DNA of 64,000 bases from Polynucleobacter finlandensis (GCF_018881755.1 NZ_JACVPS010000006.1:62001-126000); one strand, 5' to 3'; shown: positions 42,833-53,438, numbered from the stretch's first letter. Notes: generated from the letters alone by a model not told the origin. Translations and numbers: made by a program.

Positions 42833-44191
42833 GTGGCGGGTAAGGTAGGGTTTGTCTCCTTGGGTTGCCCCAAGGCTCTGGTGGATTCCGAATTAATTCT
42901 GACTCAATTGAGTGCGGAAGGTTATGAAACATCCAAAGATTATTCTGGCGCCGATCTTGTTGTGGTCAATACCTGCGGCTTTATTGATTCAGCGGTAGAA
43001 GAAAGTCTTTCTGCTATTGGTGAGGCTTTGGCTGAGAACGGCAGAGTGATTGTCACGGGCTGTCTTGGTGCTCGGAAAAATGCTGATGGAAGCGATCTCA
43101 TTCAGAGTATTCACCCCAAAGTCCTTGCTGTCACTGGCCCCCACGCTACAGCTGAGGTGATGCAAGCCATTCATCAGTATCTCCCTAAGCCGCATGACCC
43201 CTTTACCGATTTGCTTCCTCCGATTGGTGTGAAGTTAACGCCTAAGCACTATGCTTACCTAAAGATTTCTGAAGGCTGCAATCATCGCTGTACTTTCTGC
43301 ATTATTCCGAGCTTGCGTGGCGATTTGGTTTCTAGGCCAATTGGCGAGGTGCTACTCGAAGCAAAAAGATTGTTTGAGTCTGGCGTGAAAGAATTATTAG
43401 TCGTTTCTCAAGACACTAGCGCATATGGCGTTGATATTCAGTACCGCACCGGATTTTGGGATGGCAAACCGGTTAAGACGCGCATGTTTGATTTGGTGAA
43501 CGCCTTAAATCAAATCGCTCGAGAACATCAAGCCTGGGTGAGACTGCATTATGTTTACCCATATCCCCATGTCGATGACATTCTGCCTTTGATGGCAGAG
43601 TTTTCTGAACACGGTTATGGTGTTCTACCTTATTTAGATATTCCATTGCAGCACGCTCATCCTGACGTCTTAAAAAGAATGAAACGTCCGGCCAGCGGTG
43701 AAAAGAATTTAGAGCGGATTCAGGCATGGCGAGCAGCCTGCCCCGATTTAGTGATTCGCAGCACCTTTATTGCTGGTTTCCCTGGTGAGACGGAAGTCGA
43801 ATTTGACTATCTTTTAAATTTCCTAGATGAGGCGGAAATTGATCGTGCTGGTTGCTTCGCCTACTCGCCTGTTGATGGGGCAACTGCCAACCTCTTAGAA
43901 AAGCCGGTTCCGGATGCCATTCGCGAAGATCGTCGAGCCCGCTTTATGGCTAAGGCAGAAGAGATTTCCATTAAACGCCTTGAAAAGAAGGTCGGTAAAC
44001 GCATTCAGGTGCTGATAGACCGGATTGACGCTGATGGTGGAATAGGGCGAACAGTTGGCGATGCCCCTGAAATTGACGGTTTGGTGAGGGTTTTGCCACC
44101 CAGCAAACCCTCCAAGCGCTATCGTGTAGGTGAATTTGTCCGTGCCACGGTGATTAGCTCCCAAGGGCATGACCTAATAGCCGAAACTTGA
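42833..44191 (+). CDS. rimO: Ribosomal protein S12 methylthiotransferase RimO
   Basis: A 452-residue radical-SAM enzyme that thiomethylates an Asp of S12. The N-terminal cluster cysteines are in [16 protein letters not shown] and TGCLGARK. The radical-SAM motif is CNHRCTFC, and a C-terminal TRAM-like domain ends [16 protein letters not shown]. The start is GTG, 2 bases after phaR, so it is co-transcribed with the PHA genes. Confidence 0.95.
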   Translation: MAGKVGFVSLGCPKALVDSELILTQLSAEGYETSKDYSGADLVVVNTCGFIDSAVEESLSAIGEALAENGRVIVTGCLGARKNADGSDLIQSIHPKVLAVTGPHATAEVMQAIHQYLPKPHDPFTDLLPPIGVKLTPKHYAYLKISEGCNHRCTFCIIPSLRGDLVSRPIGEVLLEAKRLFESGVKELLVVSQDTSAYGVDIQYRTGFWDGKPVKTRMFDLVNALNQIAREHQAWVRLHYVYPYPHVDDILPLMAEFSEHGYGVLPYLDIPLQHAHPDVLKRMKRPASGEKNLERIQAWRAACPDLVIRSTFIAGFPGETEVEFDYLLNFLDEAEIDRAGCFAYSPVDGATANLLEKPVPDAIREDRRARFMAKAEEISIKRLEKKVGKRIQVLIDRIDADGGIGRTVGDAPEIDGLVRVLPPSKPSKRYRVGEFVRATVISSQGHDLIAET

Positions 44192-44259
44192 AATTCGCAT
44201 AAAAATTGAGCTAGGATTACTAAATTTGCTCCAATTGGGGCTCTGCTAAGGGGATTGAT

Positions 44260-45444
44260 ATGAGTCGTGATGTCGTTGTATTAAGTGCGGTACGTTCCGC
44301 AATTGGCACCTTCAATGGTTCACTCAGTAGTTTTGAGCCTTCTGAACTCGGTGGCATTGTGATGAAAGAGGCGGTAGCCCGCTCTGGTGTAGATCCAGCT
44401 TTAATTAATTACGTAACTGTTGGAAATACTATTCCAACGGATAGCCGTTATGCCTATGTTGCACGCGTAGCCTCTATTCAGGCTGGCCTGCCAATGGAAT
44501 CTGTTGCGATGGCTCTAAACCGTTTGTGCAGTTCTGGTTTGCAAGCCATTGTGTCTACTGCTCAACAAATCATGTTGGGCGACTGTGATTACGGTATTGG
44601 TGGTGGTGTTGAAGTGATGTCGCGTGGGATGTATGGCTCACCAGCAATGCGCAGTGGTGCACGTATGGGTGATACCAAGATGCTCGACTTGATGGTTGCC
44701 GTTCTCACCGATCCATTTGGCGTTGGTCATATGGGCGTTACCGCTGAGAACCTTGTAGAAAAATGGAAGTTAACACGCGATGAGCAAGATGCTTTAGCGG
44801 TTGAGTCTCATCGCCGTGCTGCTCATGCGATTAAAGAAGGTCGTTTTAAATCACAAATCGTTCCAATCACGATCAAGACTCGTAAGGGCGATATCGTGTT
44901 TGATACCGATGAGCATTGCAAGCCAGAAACAACCATGGAAACTTTGGCGAAGATGAAAGCAGTCTTCAAAAAAGAGGGTGGCAGCGTAACTGCTGGTAAT
45001 GCATCTGGCATCAATGATGGCGCAGCCTTCTTTGTATTGGCTGATGCTGAAACCGCTAAAAAAGCAGGTCATAAGCCTATCGCTCGTTTGGTTTCTTACG
45101 CTGTTGCTGGTGTGCCAAACCACATCATGGGTGAAGGTCCTATTCCTGCGACGAAGATTGCTCTTGAACGTGCTGGACTGAAATTAGACCAAATCGATGT
45201 GATCGAATCTAATGAAGCCTTTGCTGCGCAAGCATTGGCCGTTACTAAAGGCTTGGGACTAGATCCGGCTAAGACAAACGTTAATGGTGGTGCGATAGCG
45301 TTAGGCCATCCAATTGGTTGCTCTGGTGCAGCGATTGCTACTAAAGCGATTCATGAGTTACATCGCGTAAATGGCAAATATGCTTTGGTCACGATGTGTA
45401 TTGGTGGCGGACAGGGTATTGCTACGATTTTTGAGCGCCTGTAA
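44260..45444 (+). CDS. Acetyl-CoA C-acyltransferase (beta-ketothiolase)
   Basis: A 394-residue thiolase. The nucleophilic Cys is in ALNRLCSSGLQAIVSTAQQI, the His in GAIALGHPIGCSGA, and the second Cys in VTMCIGGGQGIATIFERL. It condenses two acetyl-CoA, or acetyl- and propionyl-CoA. Proximity to phaC-phaB-phaR suggests a PhaA/BktB role supplying PHA monomers, which would connect to the propionyl-CoA operon elsewhere in the window. Which thiolase subtype it is cannot be settled from the sequence alone. Confidence 0.9.
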   Translation: MSRDVVVLSAVRSAIGTFNGSLSSFEPSELGGIVMKEAVARSGVDPALINYVTVGNTIPTDSRYAYVARVASIQAGLPMESVAMALNRLCSSGLQAIVSTAQQIMLGDCDYGIGGGVEVMSRGMYGSPAMRSGARMGDTKMLDLMVAVLTDPFGVGHMGVTAENLVEKWKLTRDEQDALAVESHRRAAHAIKEGRFKSQIVPITIKTRKGDIVFDTDEHCKPETTMETLAKMKAVFKKEGGSVTAGNASGINDGAAFFVLADAETAKKAGHKPIARLVSYAVAGVPNHIMGEGPIPATKIALERAGLKLDQIDVIESNEAFAAQALAVTKGLGLDPAKTNVNGGAIALGHPIGCSGAAIATKAIHELHRVNGKYALVTMCIGGGQGIATIFERL

Positions 45445-45461
45445 TCGAAATAGTTACTACG

Positions 45462-45490
45462 GATTGCTTAAGCTAAACGCTTAGGCAATC
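45462..45490. terminator. Bidirectional terminator-like hairpin
   Basis: GATTGCTTAAGC and GCTTAGGCAATC pair at 11 of 12 positions around a 5-base loop, between the convergent thiolase and serB genes. The right arm includes the serB stop codon (45481-45483). No strong T-run follows, so efficiency is uncertain. Confidence 0.5.
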
Positions 45491-46371
45491 AAGAGTAAAG
45501 CAGCATCCAAGCCGACTCGGTCAAAAGCCGCGTCGGCTTTTTCTTTGACGATGGGTTTTGCTCTGTAGGCAATGCTGATGCCTGAGCCATGCATCATCGG
45601 TAGATCATTTGAGCCATCACCCATGGTAATTGCATGCGATTTAGTGCAATTCATGAGAGTGCATGCGCCATCTAGGTAGGCCGCTTTTGCTGCACCATCA
45701 ACAATCTCACCAAGGACTTTGCCGGTGAGTTTGCCGTTGATGATTTCTAGGGTATTGGCTTGTGTTTGCTTGAAACCCAATTCTTTTTGAAGTTTCTCGG
45801 TAAAGAATGTAAAGCCACCAGAAACAAGTAAGGTATAGAGGCCGCGTTGATGGGCGCCTGCCAAAAGTTCCAAGGCGCCAGGGTTAGGGCGTAAACGTTC
45901 TTTATAGACCGAGTCCAATACATCGGCCGATACGCCAGCAAGCAGTGCAACGCGACGGCGCAAACTTTCTTTAAAGTCTTTGATCTCGCCCCGCATTGTT
46001 GCTTCGGTGATTTCTGAAACAGCAGCTTTCTTGCCGGTGAAGTCGGCGATCTCATCAATACATTCGATATTGATTAAGGTTGAATCCATATCCATTGCCA
46101 GAACCCTCACTTCTTGAGGTATGAATGCCGTGGACAAAAAGGCAAGGTCAGTACCATGTGTGGCAGCAATGTCACGCATGGCAACCCGTGCTTCTGGCAT
46201 CAGCGTTTTGGAAGCCATCCATCGCTCAGAGAAATATCCTGATCGAGAGAGCATTGCTTGGCTGGACTGCAATTCGATACCGAGTACTTTGGCATGCTCA
46301 GAAAGCGCAGAGCCCAATCCCGGTGGGATAGGGCTATTTGCTAAGGAAACGAGTGTTACTGGCGAGGACAT
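45481..46371 (-). CDS. serB: Phosphoserine phosphatase
   Basis: A 296-residue HAD phosphatase, the last step of serine synthesis. Catalytic D94 and D96 lie in VLAMDMDSTLINIECIDEIA. Later motifs are LLVSGGFTFFTEKL and MGDGSNDLPMM. The N-terminal 85 residues match the SerB N-terminal extension of betaproteobacteria. On the minus strand TATGAT ends 6 bases before the ATG, with no ribosome site, so the message may be leaderless. Confidence 0.93.
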   Translation of the reverse strand: MSSPVTLVSLANSPIPPGLGSALSEHAKVLGIELQSSQAMLSRSGYFSERWMASKTLMPEARVAMRDIAATHGTDLAFLSTAFIPQEVRVLAMDMDSTLINIECIDEIADFTGKKAAVSEITEATMRGEIKDFKESLRRRVALLAGVSADVLDSVYKERLRPNPGALELLAGAHQRGLYTLLVSGGFTFFTEKLQKELGFKQTQANTLEIINGKLTGKVLGEIVDGAAKAAYLDGACTLMNCTKSHAITMGDGSNDLPMMHGSGISIAYRAKPIVKEKADAAFDRVGLDAALLLIA

Positions 46372-46397
46372 AGGTCAATCATAATCTGAGTGGCTGA

Positions 46398-49300
46398 TTA
46401 ATTGGCTTGTGCGGTAGTAAGCATAGCTGATTCGTTTAGGCTTCTGAGGATCTTTCGGATAAAGTCTAAGCGTTGCTCTAACTTCTCAAAATCACGCTCT
46501 TTTGGTGGCAATACCTTCAACTTATCTTGTCCATTGAGCTGAATATTTTTTGAGCTCTGAATCAGTTGAATGATCTTCATTGGATCTATGGGTGGATTCG
46601 GTATAAATTGAATTTGGATAGAGCTTGGGGTGGCGTCGATTTTCTTAATGCCAAATCCTGACATCTCCAAACGCAAGCGATGCGTCTCATAAAAAGATTT
46701 AGCTTGGTCTGGCAGGTCACCAAAGCGATCTATCAATTCTTCGCGTAAACCCATTAATTCTGAAAAATCAGTAGTACCAGCAAAACGCTTATACAGCGAC
46801 AGACGCTCGTGGACATCGGGGCAATAGTCCTGAGGCAAGAGAGCGGGGACGCCTAAATTGACATCTGTTGTCGCTTGTAATGGTGATAAAAGGTCTGGCT
46901 CCTTACCGCTTCTTAAAGATTTAACAGCGCGATTCAACATTTCCGTATAGAGCTGGTAGCCAATCTCATGGATTTCACCAGACTGTTTATCGCCCAGAAC
47001 TTCGCCTGCACCCCGAATTTCCAAATCATGCATTGCTAAATAGAAGCCAGAACCCAGTTCTTCCATCGCCTGAATTGCATTGAGACGTAACTGCGCTTGC
47101 TTGCTCAGAGCCTCAGGATCAGGCACTAGGAGGTAAGCGTAGGCTTGGTGATGTGAGCGGCCCACACGGCCACGAAGTTGATGGAGTTGAGCCAAGCCAA
47201 ATTTATCTGCGCGGTGCATGATGATGGTGTTGGCTGTCGGTACATCAATGCCCGTTTCAATAATGGTCGTACATAGCAATATATTGGTACGCTGAGTAAC
47301 GAACTCGCGCATCACAGATTCAAGTTCGCGCTCATGCATCTGTCCATGAGCTACGCTAATACTGGCTTCAGGAATAAGCTCTTGTAATGCATGCTTGCGA
47401 TTTTGTATGGTTTCAACTTCATTGTGAAGAAAGTAAACCTGTCCACCACGTTTGATCTCACGAAGCACTGCTTCACGAATGACGCCATCACCCTCGCGGC
47501 GAACAAAAGTCTTAATTGCTAAACGCTTTTGCGGAGCAGTAGCAATAATAGAAAATTCGCGCAATCCTTCCATCGCCATTCCTAAGGTTCTTGGAATTGG
47601 TGTGGCCGTTAAAGTCAGAATATCCACTTCAGCGCGCAATGCTTTTAATGCATCCTTTTGGCGAACGCCAAAGCGATGTTCCTCATCAACAATCACCAGA
47701 CCTAGGTTAGCAAATCGGGTCTCTTTTGATAGGAGTTTGTGTGTACCAATAATGATATCGGCATCTCCCTTAGCAATGGCTTCAAGAGCGGCGTTGATCT
47801 CTTTAGTGGTTTTAAAGCGAGAGAGCTCAACAATTCGTACTGGCCAATCAGCAAAGCGATCTTTCCACGTAGCAACGTGTTGTTCAGCTAGCAGAGTAGT
47901 TGGAGCCAGAATAGCAACTTGCTTACCGCCCATCACCGCTATGAAACTGGCGCGTAATGCCACTTCTGTTTTGCCAAAGCCCACATCACCACAAACTAAG
48001 CGATCCATTGGTGTTCCGCTAGTCATATCGCCAATCACTGCCGTAATCGCATTGGCTTGGTCGGGTGTTTCTTCAAAGCCAAAGCTTTCAGCAAACGCTT
48101 CATAGTCATGACTTGAATACTCAAAGGCATGACCTTTACGAATTGCACGCGCTGCGTAAAGGCTAAGTAACTCTGCTGCAGTGTCACGTATTTGTTGCGC
48201 AGCCTTACGCTTGGCTTTATCCCATTGACCAGATCCCAGTTGATGCAGTGGTGCGGAGTCAGGATCTGAGCCTGCATATCGTGTGACCATTTGTAATTGC
48301 TGTACTGGGACGTACAAGGTAGCTTCTCGCGCATAAACGAGGTGCAAGAACTCTTCAAAGATCGGCGCTTGTTTTGGTGGCGCTACATTGAGCAATACCA
48401 AACCTTGATAGCGGCCAATGCCGTGATCAGAATGAACTACAGGATCGCCAATTTTAAGCTCTGACAAATCTTTAAAGAGCATGTCAGGATCAGCGCTCTC
48501 GCTCGTTTTTCCTTTACGTCGTTGTCTTGCAGTCGAGGTAAATAATTCTGCCTCAGTGATAACGAGTAAATTTTCAGATGGCCAAGAAAAGCCATTAAAA
48601 AGCGATGCTGTAACCAAACCAAATAAGGATTCACTCTTTACAAAATCAGCAATACTCTCGAACCCCCCTGGTTTCAATGGATATAGAGGTTTACCATCCT
48701 GACCAGCGACAGCATTACTTTCATCAAGCAATTGGCGAATGGATTCTTTTCGACCAGCACTATCGCTGCAAACCAAAACACGAATTTTTTCTTGTGCAAC
48801 CACATTGCGCAGGCGATGAATAGGATCAGCATCGCGTCGATGAACTGCAATATCAGGTACCGGCAAGAACTGGGGCGACTCGTTTGTATCTCGATTGAGA
48901 ACTAAGCGTGCATTCGGTTTAAGTTGAATAAAGAACTCATCAGCATCAAGGAACAATTCTTTTGGCGGAAGAATGGGTCTATCGAGATCATGTTTTAAGA
49001 ATTCATATCTTTGGACAGTGTCTTTCCAGAAGCCCTGGATGGATTCCTCGACATCCCCAATGCTAAGAAGCCAGACAGGATCGCCTGAACGTGGGAAGTA
49101 ATCGAATAAATTGGAAGATTCATCGAAAAAGAGTGGGAGATATGATTCGATACCTGCACTCGGTATTCCTAAATTGGCGTCTTTGTAGATCGAACAGCGA
49201 GTTGGATCGCCTTCAAAGACCTCCCTCCAACGGCTTCGGAATGCTGTTCTAGAGTTGTCATCAAAGGGGAACTCATGACCAGGCAGTAGTCGCACCTCTT

Positions 49301-49940
49301 TGACTGGATACAAACTGCGTTGAGTATCAGGGTCAAAGGCACGGATTTGTTCAATTTCGTCACCAAATAAATCCAAGCGATAGGGCAGACTAGAGCCCAT
49401 TGGAAATAAATCGATTAAGCCACCACGGATGCTGTATTCGCCAGGGCGCATCACGGCGCTGACGGGATCATAGCCAGCCTGTTGAAGTTGTAGCTTTAGG
49501 GCTGCTTCATTGAGCTTGTCACCCTGTCTAAAGAAGAAGGTATGCCCTGACAGGAACCCAGGAGGTCCGAGCCTCTGAAGGGCGGTTGTGACTGGTACGA
49601 GAACAATGTCACAGCTTCCATTGAGGAGTTCATATAAGGTGGCTAAGCGCTCAGAGACCAGATCTTGATGAGGTGAAAAGTGATCGTAGGGGAGAATTTC
49701 CCAGTCAGGCAAAAGCCTTGTCTTGAGTTGTGGTGCAAAGGCAGGAATTTCTTCTAGAAGACGCTGTGCATCTTGAGCATGGGCACAAAAAACCACCATG
49801 ACAGAAAAATTACCCCGGTAGCGCAGGGCAGACTGGGCGATCAGGGCCGCATCCGCCGATCCAATCAGTCCCGAAAAGGTAAAGCGCTGCCCAGCCCGTG
49901 GAGCGGGTATGGGGGGTACTGGATTTAATGCATCAGACAT
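46398..49940 (-). CDS. mfd: Transcription-repair coupling factor
   Basis: An 1180-residue ATPase that frees stalled RNA polymerase and recruits UvrA. UvrB-like N-terminal domain, the polymerase-interacting domain (about 490-580), then the RecG-like motor: LVCGDVGFGKTEVALRASFI, LVIVDEEHRFGV, LTATPIPRTLGMAM and GRVGRSHHQAYAYLL, and a C-terminal UvrA-masking domain. Length is normal. A perfect minus-strand TATAAT (49954-49949) ends eight bases before the ATG. Confidence 0.97.
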   Translation of the reverse strand: MSDALNPVPPIPAPRAGQRFTFSGLIGSADAALIAQSALRYRGNFSVMVVFCAHAQDAQRLLEEIPAFAPQLKTRLLPDWEILPYDHFSPHQDLVSERLATLYELLNGSCDIVLVPVTTALQRLGPPGFLSGHTFFFRQGDKLNEAALKLQLQQAGYDPVSAVMRPGEYSIRGGLIDLFPMGSSLPYRLDLFGDEIEQIRAFDPDTQRSLYPVKEVRLLPGHEFPFDDNSRTAFRSRWREVFEGDPTRCSIYKDANLGIPSAGIESYLPLFFDESSNLFDYFPRSGDPVWLLSIGDVEESIQGFWKDTVQRYEFLKHDLDRPILPPKELFLDADEFFIQLKPNARLVLNRDTNESPQFLPVPDIAVHRRDADPIHRLRNVVAQEKIRVLVCSDSAGRKESIRQLLDESNAVAGQDGKPLYPLKPGGFESIADFVKSESLFGLVTASLFNGFSWPSENLLVITEAELFTSTARQRRKGKTSESADPDMLFKDLSELKIGDPVVHSDHGIGRYQGLVLLNVAPPKQAPIFEEFLHLVYAREATLYVPVQQLQMVTRYAGSDPDSAPLHQLGSGQWDKAKRKAAQQIRDTAAELLSLYAARAIRKGHAFEYSSHDYEAFAESFGFEETPDQANAITAVIGDMTSGTPMDRLVCGDVGFGKTEVALRASFIAVMGGKQVAILAPTTLLAEQHVATWKDRFADWPVRIVELSRFKTTKEINAALEAIAKGDADIIIGTHKLLSKETRFANLGLVIVDEEHRFGVRQKDALKALRAEVDILTLTATPIPRTLGMAMEGLREFSIIATAPQKRLAIKTFVRREGDGVIREAVLREIKRGGQVYFLHNEVETIQNRKHALQELIPEASISVAHGQMHERELESVMREFVTQRTNILLCTTIIETGIDVPTANTIIMHRADKFGLAQLHQLRGRVGRSHHQAYAYLLVPDPEALSKQAQLRLNAIQAMEELGSGFYLAMHDLEIRGAGEVLGDKQSGEIHEIGYQLYTEMLNRAVKSLRSGKEPDLLSPLQATTDVNLGVPALLPQDYCPDVHERLSLYKRFAGTTDFSELMGLREELIDRFGDLPDQAKSFYETHRLRLEMSGFGIKKIDATPSSIQIQFIPNPPIDPMKIIQLIQSSKNIQLNGQDKLKVLPPKERDFEKLEQRLDFIRKILRSLNESAMLTTAQAN

Positions 49941-49948
49941 CTGTGCTC

Positions 49949-49956
49949 ATTATAGA
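49949..49956. promoter_or_regulatory. Overlapping -10 boxes of mfd and ispD
   Basis: The 23 bases between divergent mfd and ispD hold TATAAT on the minus strand (49954-49949) and TATAGA on the plus strand (49951-49956). Each lies 7-8 bases from its start codon, without a ribosome site. Confidence 0.45.
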
Positions 49957-49963
49957 ATCAGGC

Positions 49964-50719
49964 ATGAGTTCTGGAAATCAATCGCTACCGCAATGCCACG
50001 CTTTGCTGCCTACAGCAGGTACGGGTTCACGCCTGGGAGGAGATCTCCCAAAGCAGTTCCAGGAGCTTGCAGGCAGGCCAATGCTAGCTTATGCGATCGA
50101 GGCTTTTTGCCAGACTCCAGAAATACAGTCTGTTTGGGTGGGTGTTAATCCTGGGTTTATCGATAACCCTATTCTTGGCCGTTTGGTAGCAAGCGATACA
50201 CCACTTCATTTTTTACCGACTGGTGGACCCACCAGACAAGAAACCGTTAGAAATACTTTGGCAGCGATGTTGAGCTCTGGTATTCCTGAATCGGATTGGG
50301 TGTTGGTTCATGATGCCGCTCGTCCTGGAATCTCAACTCACTTAATCCAAAAATTGATCAAGGCTGTAACGCCGTCCAATGGCGGAGGCCTTTTAGCTTT
50401 GCCTGTAGCCGATACCTTGAAGCTTGCCGATCTGAATTCTGCTCTTGCTGGTAGCTACGCGCATGTTGAGAAAACCATCTCTCGTAATCACCTATGGCAA
50501 GCCCAAACGCCACAGATGTTCCCGGTCAAGAAGTTACATGATGCACTGGAAGACGGCATTCGCATGGAGGCTGACATTACAGACGAGGCTAGCGCTATGG
50601 AACTAACCGGTTTAAAACCGCTGTTGGTTGAAGGTGCCATGCGCAACTTTAAAGTCACTCATCCAGCAGATTGGGAGTTGATGCATACACTTCTCCAGTC
50701 AGCTCGCCAGCCATCATAA
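49964..50719 (+). CDS. ispD: 2-C-methyl-D-erythritol 4-phosphate cytidylyltransferase
   Basis: A 251-residue MEP-pathway enzyme. CTP-binding motif [20 protein letters not shown], then [13 protein letters not shown] and [20 protein letters not shown], ending with [11 protein letters not shown] and [15 protein letters not shown] 49964 is chosen because earlier starts would lie inside divergent mfd. ispF follows after 23 bases, the usual pairing in isoprenoid synthesis. Confidence 0.93.
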   Translation: MSSGNQSLPQCHALLPTAGTGSRLGGDLPKQFQELAGRPMLAYAIEAFCQTPEIQSVWVGVNPGFIDNPILGRLVASDTPLHFLPTGGPTRQETVRNTLAAMLSSGIPESDWVLVHDAARPGISTHLIQKLIKAVTPSNGGGLLALPVADTLKLADLNSALAGSYAHVEKTISRNHLWQAQTPQMFPVKKLHDALEDGIRMEADITDEASAMELTGLKPLLVEGAMRNFKVTHPADWELMHTLLQSARQPS

Positions 50720-50742
50720 AATCGCCAGAAGAACAAATTACC

Positions 50743-51243
50743 ATGACAACTGCACCACACATCCCACAATTTCGCATCGGGCAGGGCTATGACGTGCATG
50801 CGTTAGTTGTAGGCCGAAAACTGATTTTGGGTGGTGTGCACATCCCATATGAAATGGGCTTATTAGGTCATTCTGATGCAGATGCCTTATTGCATGCGCT
50901 GACGGATGCATTGCTTGGCGCTGCAGGGTTAAACGACATCGGCCAACTGTTTCCAGATAATGATCCGCGCTACAAAGACATGGATAGTCGTATCTTGTTA
51001 CGCGCTGCATTACAAAAAGTTCAAGCTGCTGGTTTTCATATCGGGAATGTCGATGCCACCATCATCTGTCAAAAGCCCAAGCTTGCAAACTTTTTACCAG
51101 AGATGGTTCATAACATCGCTGAGGATTTAGGCGTGACCGCAAGTCATGTCAATCTCAAGGCAAAAACCAATGAATCTCTTGGCCATCTTGGTAGAGGTGA
51201 GGGCATTGCGGTTCATGCCGTTGCCTTGCTGTACAAATCCTAA
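50743..51243 (+). CDS. ispF: 2-C-methyl-D-erythritol 2,4-cyclodiphosphate synthase
   Basis: A 166-residue trimeric zinc enzyme. The D-x-H metal site is in [20 protein letters not shown], the catalytic block in [20 protein letters not shown] and [11 protein letters not shown], with a C-terminal [23 protein letters not shown] 50743 fits the family N-terminus; the frame is open further upstream but overlaps ispD. Confidence 0.95.
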   Translation: MTTAPHIPQFRIGQGYDVHALVVGRKLILGGVHIPYEMGLLGHSDADALLHALTDALLGAAGLNDIGQLFPDNDPRYKDMDSRILLRAALQKVQAAGFHIGNVDATIICQKPKLANFLPEMVHNIAEDLGVTASHVNLKAKTNESLGHLGRGEGIAVHAVALLYKS

Positions 51244-51273
51244 TCTTTTTTACTTTTATATATGGAGTTATCT

Positions 51274-51870
51274 ATGGCTATTAGTCAGAGCCTCGAGCAG
51301 AGTGCTTTATCTCAACTTTTCATTGATGCTCGCACGCACAACTCTTGGCAAGATAAGCCTGTCACGGACGAGCAAATTAAGGATCTCTACGAGCTGCTTA
51401 AATTTGCTCCGACCTCTGTTAATTGCAATCCAGCCAGATTTCTCTTTATCAAAAGCCCCCAAGCAAAAGAGCGCTTGCTGGCTTGCGTTACTCCGGGAAA
51501 TCTCGAGAAAACACGTGCAGCTCCTGTTACGGCCATCATTGGGATGGATTTGGACTTCTATGAACAGTTGCCAAAATTATTTCCCCATGTTGATGCCAAA
51601 AGCTGGTTTGTGGGTAAGGATGCTTATATCGAATCAACCGCTTTTCGCAATTCAGCGTTGCAGGGTGCTTATCTAACGATGGCAGTGAGGGCGCTGGGCC
51701 TTGATTGCGGTGCTATGAGTGGGTTTGATGCTGATAAGGTGAATGCGGAGTTTTTCCCTGATGGAAGGGTAAAAGTGAACTTTTTACTCAATATTGGCTA
51801 TGGCAATAGCGCCAGTTTGATGCCTAGACAACCCCGTCCGTCATTCGCCGAGGTCTGCAGAATCCTCTAA
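51274..51870 (+). CDS. Nitroreductase family protein, RutE-like
   Basis: A 198-residue flavin-dependent oxidoreductase of the malonic semialdehyde reductase (RutE) branch: LFIDARTHNSWQDKPVTDEQ, LKFAPTSVNCNPARFLFIKS, FRNSALQGAYLTMAVRALGL and FFPDGRVKVNFLLNIGYG. ATG 51274 follows TGGAG at the right distance; ATG 51262 would overlap that site. No other pyrimidine-degradation genes are adjacent, so the substrate is open. Confidence 0.85.
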   Translation: MAISQSLEQSALSQLFIDARTHNSWQDKPVTDEQIKDLYELLKFAPTSVNCNPARFLFIKSPQAKERLLACVTPGNLEKTRAAPVTAIIGMDLDFYEQLPKLFPHVDAKSWFVGKDAYIESTAFRNSALQGAYLTMAVRALGLDCGAMSGFDADKVNAEFFPDGRVKVNFLLNIGYGNSASLMPRQPRPSFAEVCRIL

Positions 51871-51938
51871 ATACGCTGGGCATTGTAGAATTAGCGTCTT
51901 TAGAGTGAAGTTTAAGCTCGGTAGCGTTTGCGGAATTC

Positions 51939-52025
51939 GCGAGGATGGCGAAATTGGTAGACGCACCAGGTTTAGGTCCTGACGCCAGAAATGGTGTGGG
52001 GGTTCGAGTCCCCCTCCTCGCACCA
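51939..52025 (+). tRNA. tRNA-Leu (anticodon UAG)
   Basis: The acceptor stem GCGAGGA/TCCTCGC, D loop with AATTGGTAGAC, anticodon loop TTTAGGT (anticodon TAG), a long variable arm and T arm GGGGGTTCGAGTCCCCC form a class II leucine tRNA with encoded CCA. Confidence 0.95.
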
Positions 52026-52081
52026 CAAGTTAGCTACTTGGCTTGGGCTTCACATATCCTGATTTCAATGAAGAGACGAGA

Positions 52082-53419
52082 ATGGCTGTGCAGATAGAAA
52101 ATTTAGGTCAACTAGACCGCAAAATGACTTTGGAATTCGCTCGTGCCGATTTGGCAAAAGCGCGTGAGGCCCGTTTGGCAAAAGTTGGTAAGACCATGAA
52201 AGTGGCTGGCTTTCGTCCGGGCAAAGTTCCGAAGAATATGGTTGAAAAACAATATGGCATGCAAGTGGATTTTGAAATCCAATTTGATAAAGCCTCTGAA
52301 TTATTTTTTGAACTCAGTCAAAAAGAAGGCATCCTGCTTGCTGGCCAACCACGCCTTGAGCCAAAGAGTGAGTTAGATGCTGACAAGATCGTTTTTGATG
52401 CTTACTTTGAAGTGCTGCCGGAAGTCAAAATTGGCGACTTCAGCAAAGCGGAAGTAACCAAGTACACAACGACTATTGCGGATGCTGAAATTGATCGCGC
52501 ATTAGACGTGCTACGTAAGCAACAAGTGCATTACCACCCACGTGGTGAGGCTGGTCCTCATGGCGATGGCGGCGCAAATACTGCGGCCCAAGCTGGCGAC
52601 CAAGCAATTATTGACTTCGTAGGCAAGATTGACGGCGTTGAATTTGCTGGCGGTAAGGCAGAGAACTTTGAGTATGTTTTAGGTGAAGGTCGCATGCTTC
52701 CAGAATTTGAAGCTGCAACCCTGGGCTTGAAAGCCGGTGAGAGCAAAACTTTCCCATTGAGCTTCCCAGCTGATTACCACGGTAAAGATGTTGCTGGCAA
52801 AACTGCAGAGTTCACCATCACCGTTAAACAAGTGAACTGGGCACACCTGCCAACGGTTGATGACAATTTTGCATTGTCATTAGGTGTTACTGAAGGCGGC
52901 GTTGCCAAGATGCGCGAAGAAGTTAAAGAAAACTTAGATCGCGAAGTAAAGCGTCGTATTACTTCTTTGTTGAAAAATGAAGTAATGGACCAAATTGATA
53001 AGAACTGCGAATTGGATGTTCCTAAGTCCTTAATTGCTTCAGAGCAAGAGCGTTTAGTTGAATCCGCGCGTCAAGATCTCATGCAGCGTGGCATTCCGAA
53101 TGCCAAAGATGCTCCGATCCCTCCTGAAATGTTTGCCGAACAAGCTACTAAGCGTGTACGTCTTGGTTTGATTTTGGGCGATCTGGTTAAGCAAAAGGAT
53201 TTGAAAGCTACCGCTGACCAAATCAAGGCTGAGATTGATGAGCAAGCTGCTACTTATGAAGACCCAAAAGAAGTGGTACGCTGGTTCTATAGCAACCCAA
53301 GCCGTCTCAAGGATATTGAGAACTTGGTACTTGAAGATAACGTAATTAAATACTTCACATCACTTGCTAAGGTAAATGAGAAGGCCGTTAGCTTCGAAGA
53401 GCTTAGCAAATTAAATTGA
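52082..53419 (+). CDS. tig: Trigger factor
   Basis: A 445-residue ribosome-bound chaperone and prolyl isomerase. The ribosome-binding signature is KVAGFRPGKVPKNMVEKQYG, the FKBP-like domain has AIIDFVGKIDGVEFAGGKAE and FPADYHGKDVAGKTAEFTIT, and a long helical C-terminal domain follows. A Gly- and His-containing insertion (RGEAGPHGDGGANTAAQAGD) sits just before the FKBP domain. ATG 52082 gives the standard N-terminus; ACGAG lies upstream. Confidence 0.95.
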   Translation: MAVQIENLGQLDRKMTLEFARADLAKAREARLAKVGKTMKVAGFRPGKVPKNMVEKQYGMQVDFEIQFDKASELFFELSQKEGILLAGQPRLEPKSELDADKIVFDAYFEVLPEVKIGDFSKAEVTKYTTTIADAEIDRALDVLRKQQVHYHPRGEAGPHGDGGANTAAQAGDQAIIDFVGKIDGVEFAGGKAENFEYVLGEGRMLPEFEAATLGLKAGESKTFPLSFPADYHGKDVAGKTAEFTITVKQVNWAHLPTVDDNFALSLGVTEGGVAKMREEVKENLDREVKRRITSLLKNEVMDQIDKNCELDVPKSLIASEQERLVESARQDLMQRGIPNAKDAPIPPEMFAEQATKRVRLGLILGDLVKQKDLKATADQIKAEIDEQAATYEDPKEVVRWFYSNPSRLKDIENLVLEDNVIKYFTSLAKVNEKAVSFEELSKLN

Positions 53420-53438
53420 TTGAATAAGGCGCAATGAC

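Noticed and set aside
47452..48105. 217-codon plus-strand open frame
   Set aside because: It lies wholly inside mfd on the other strand. The protein is Ser-, Arg- and Ala-rich low-complexity sequence without a ribosome site, as expected for a shadow frame.
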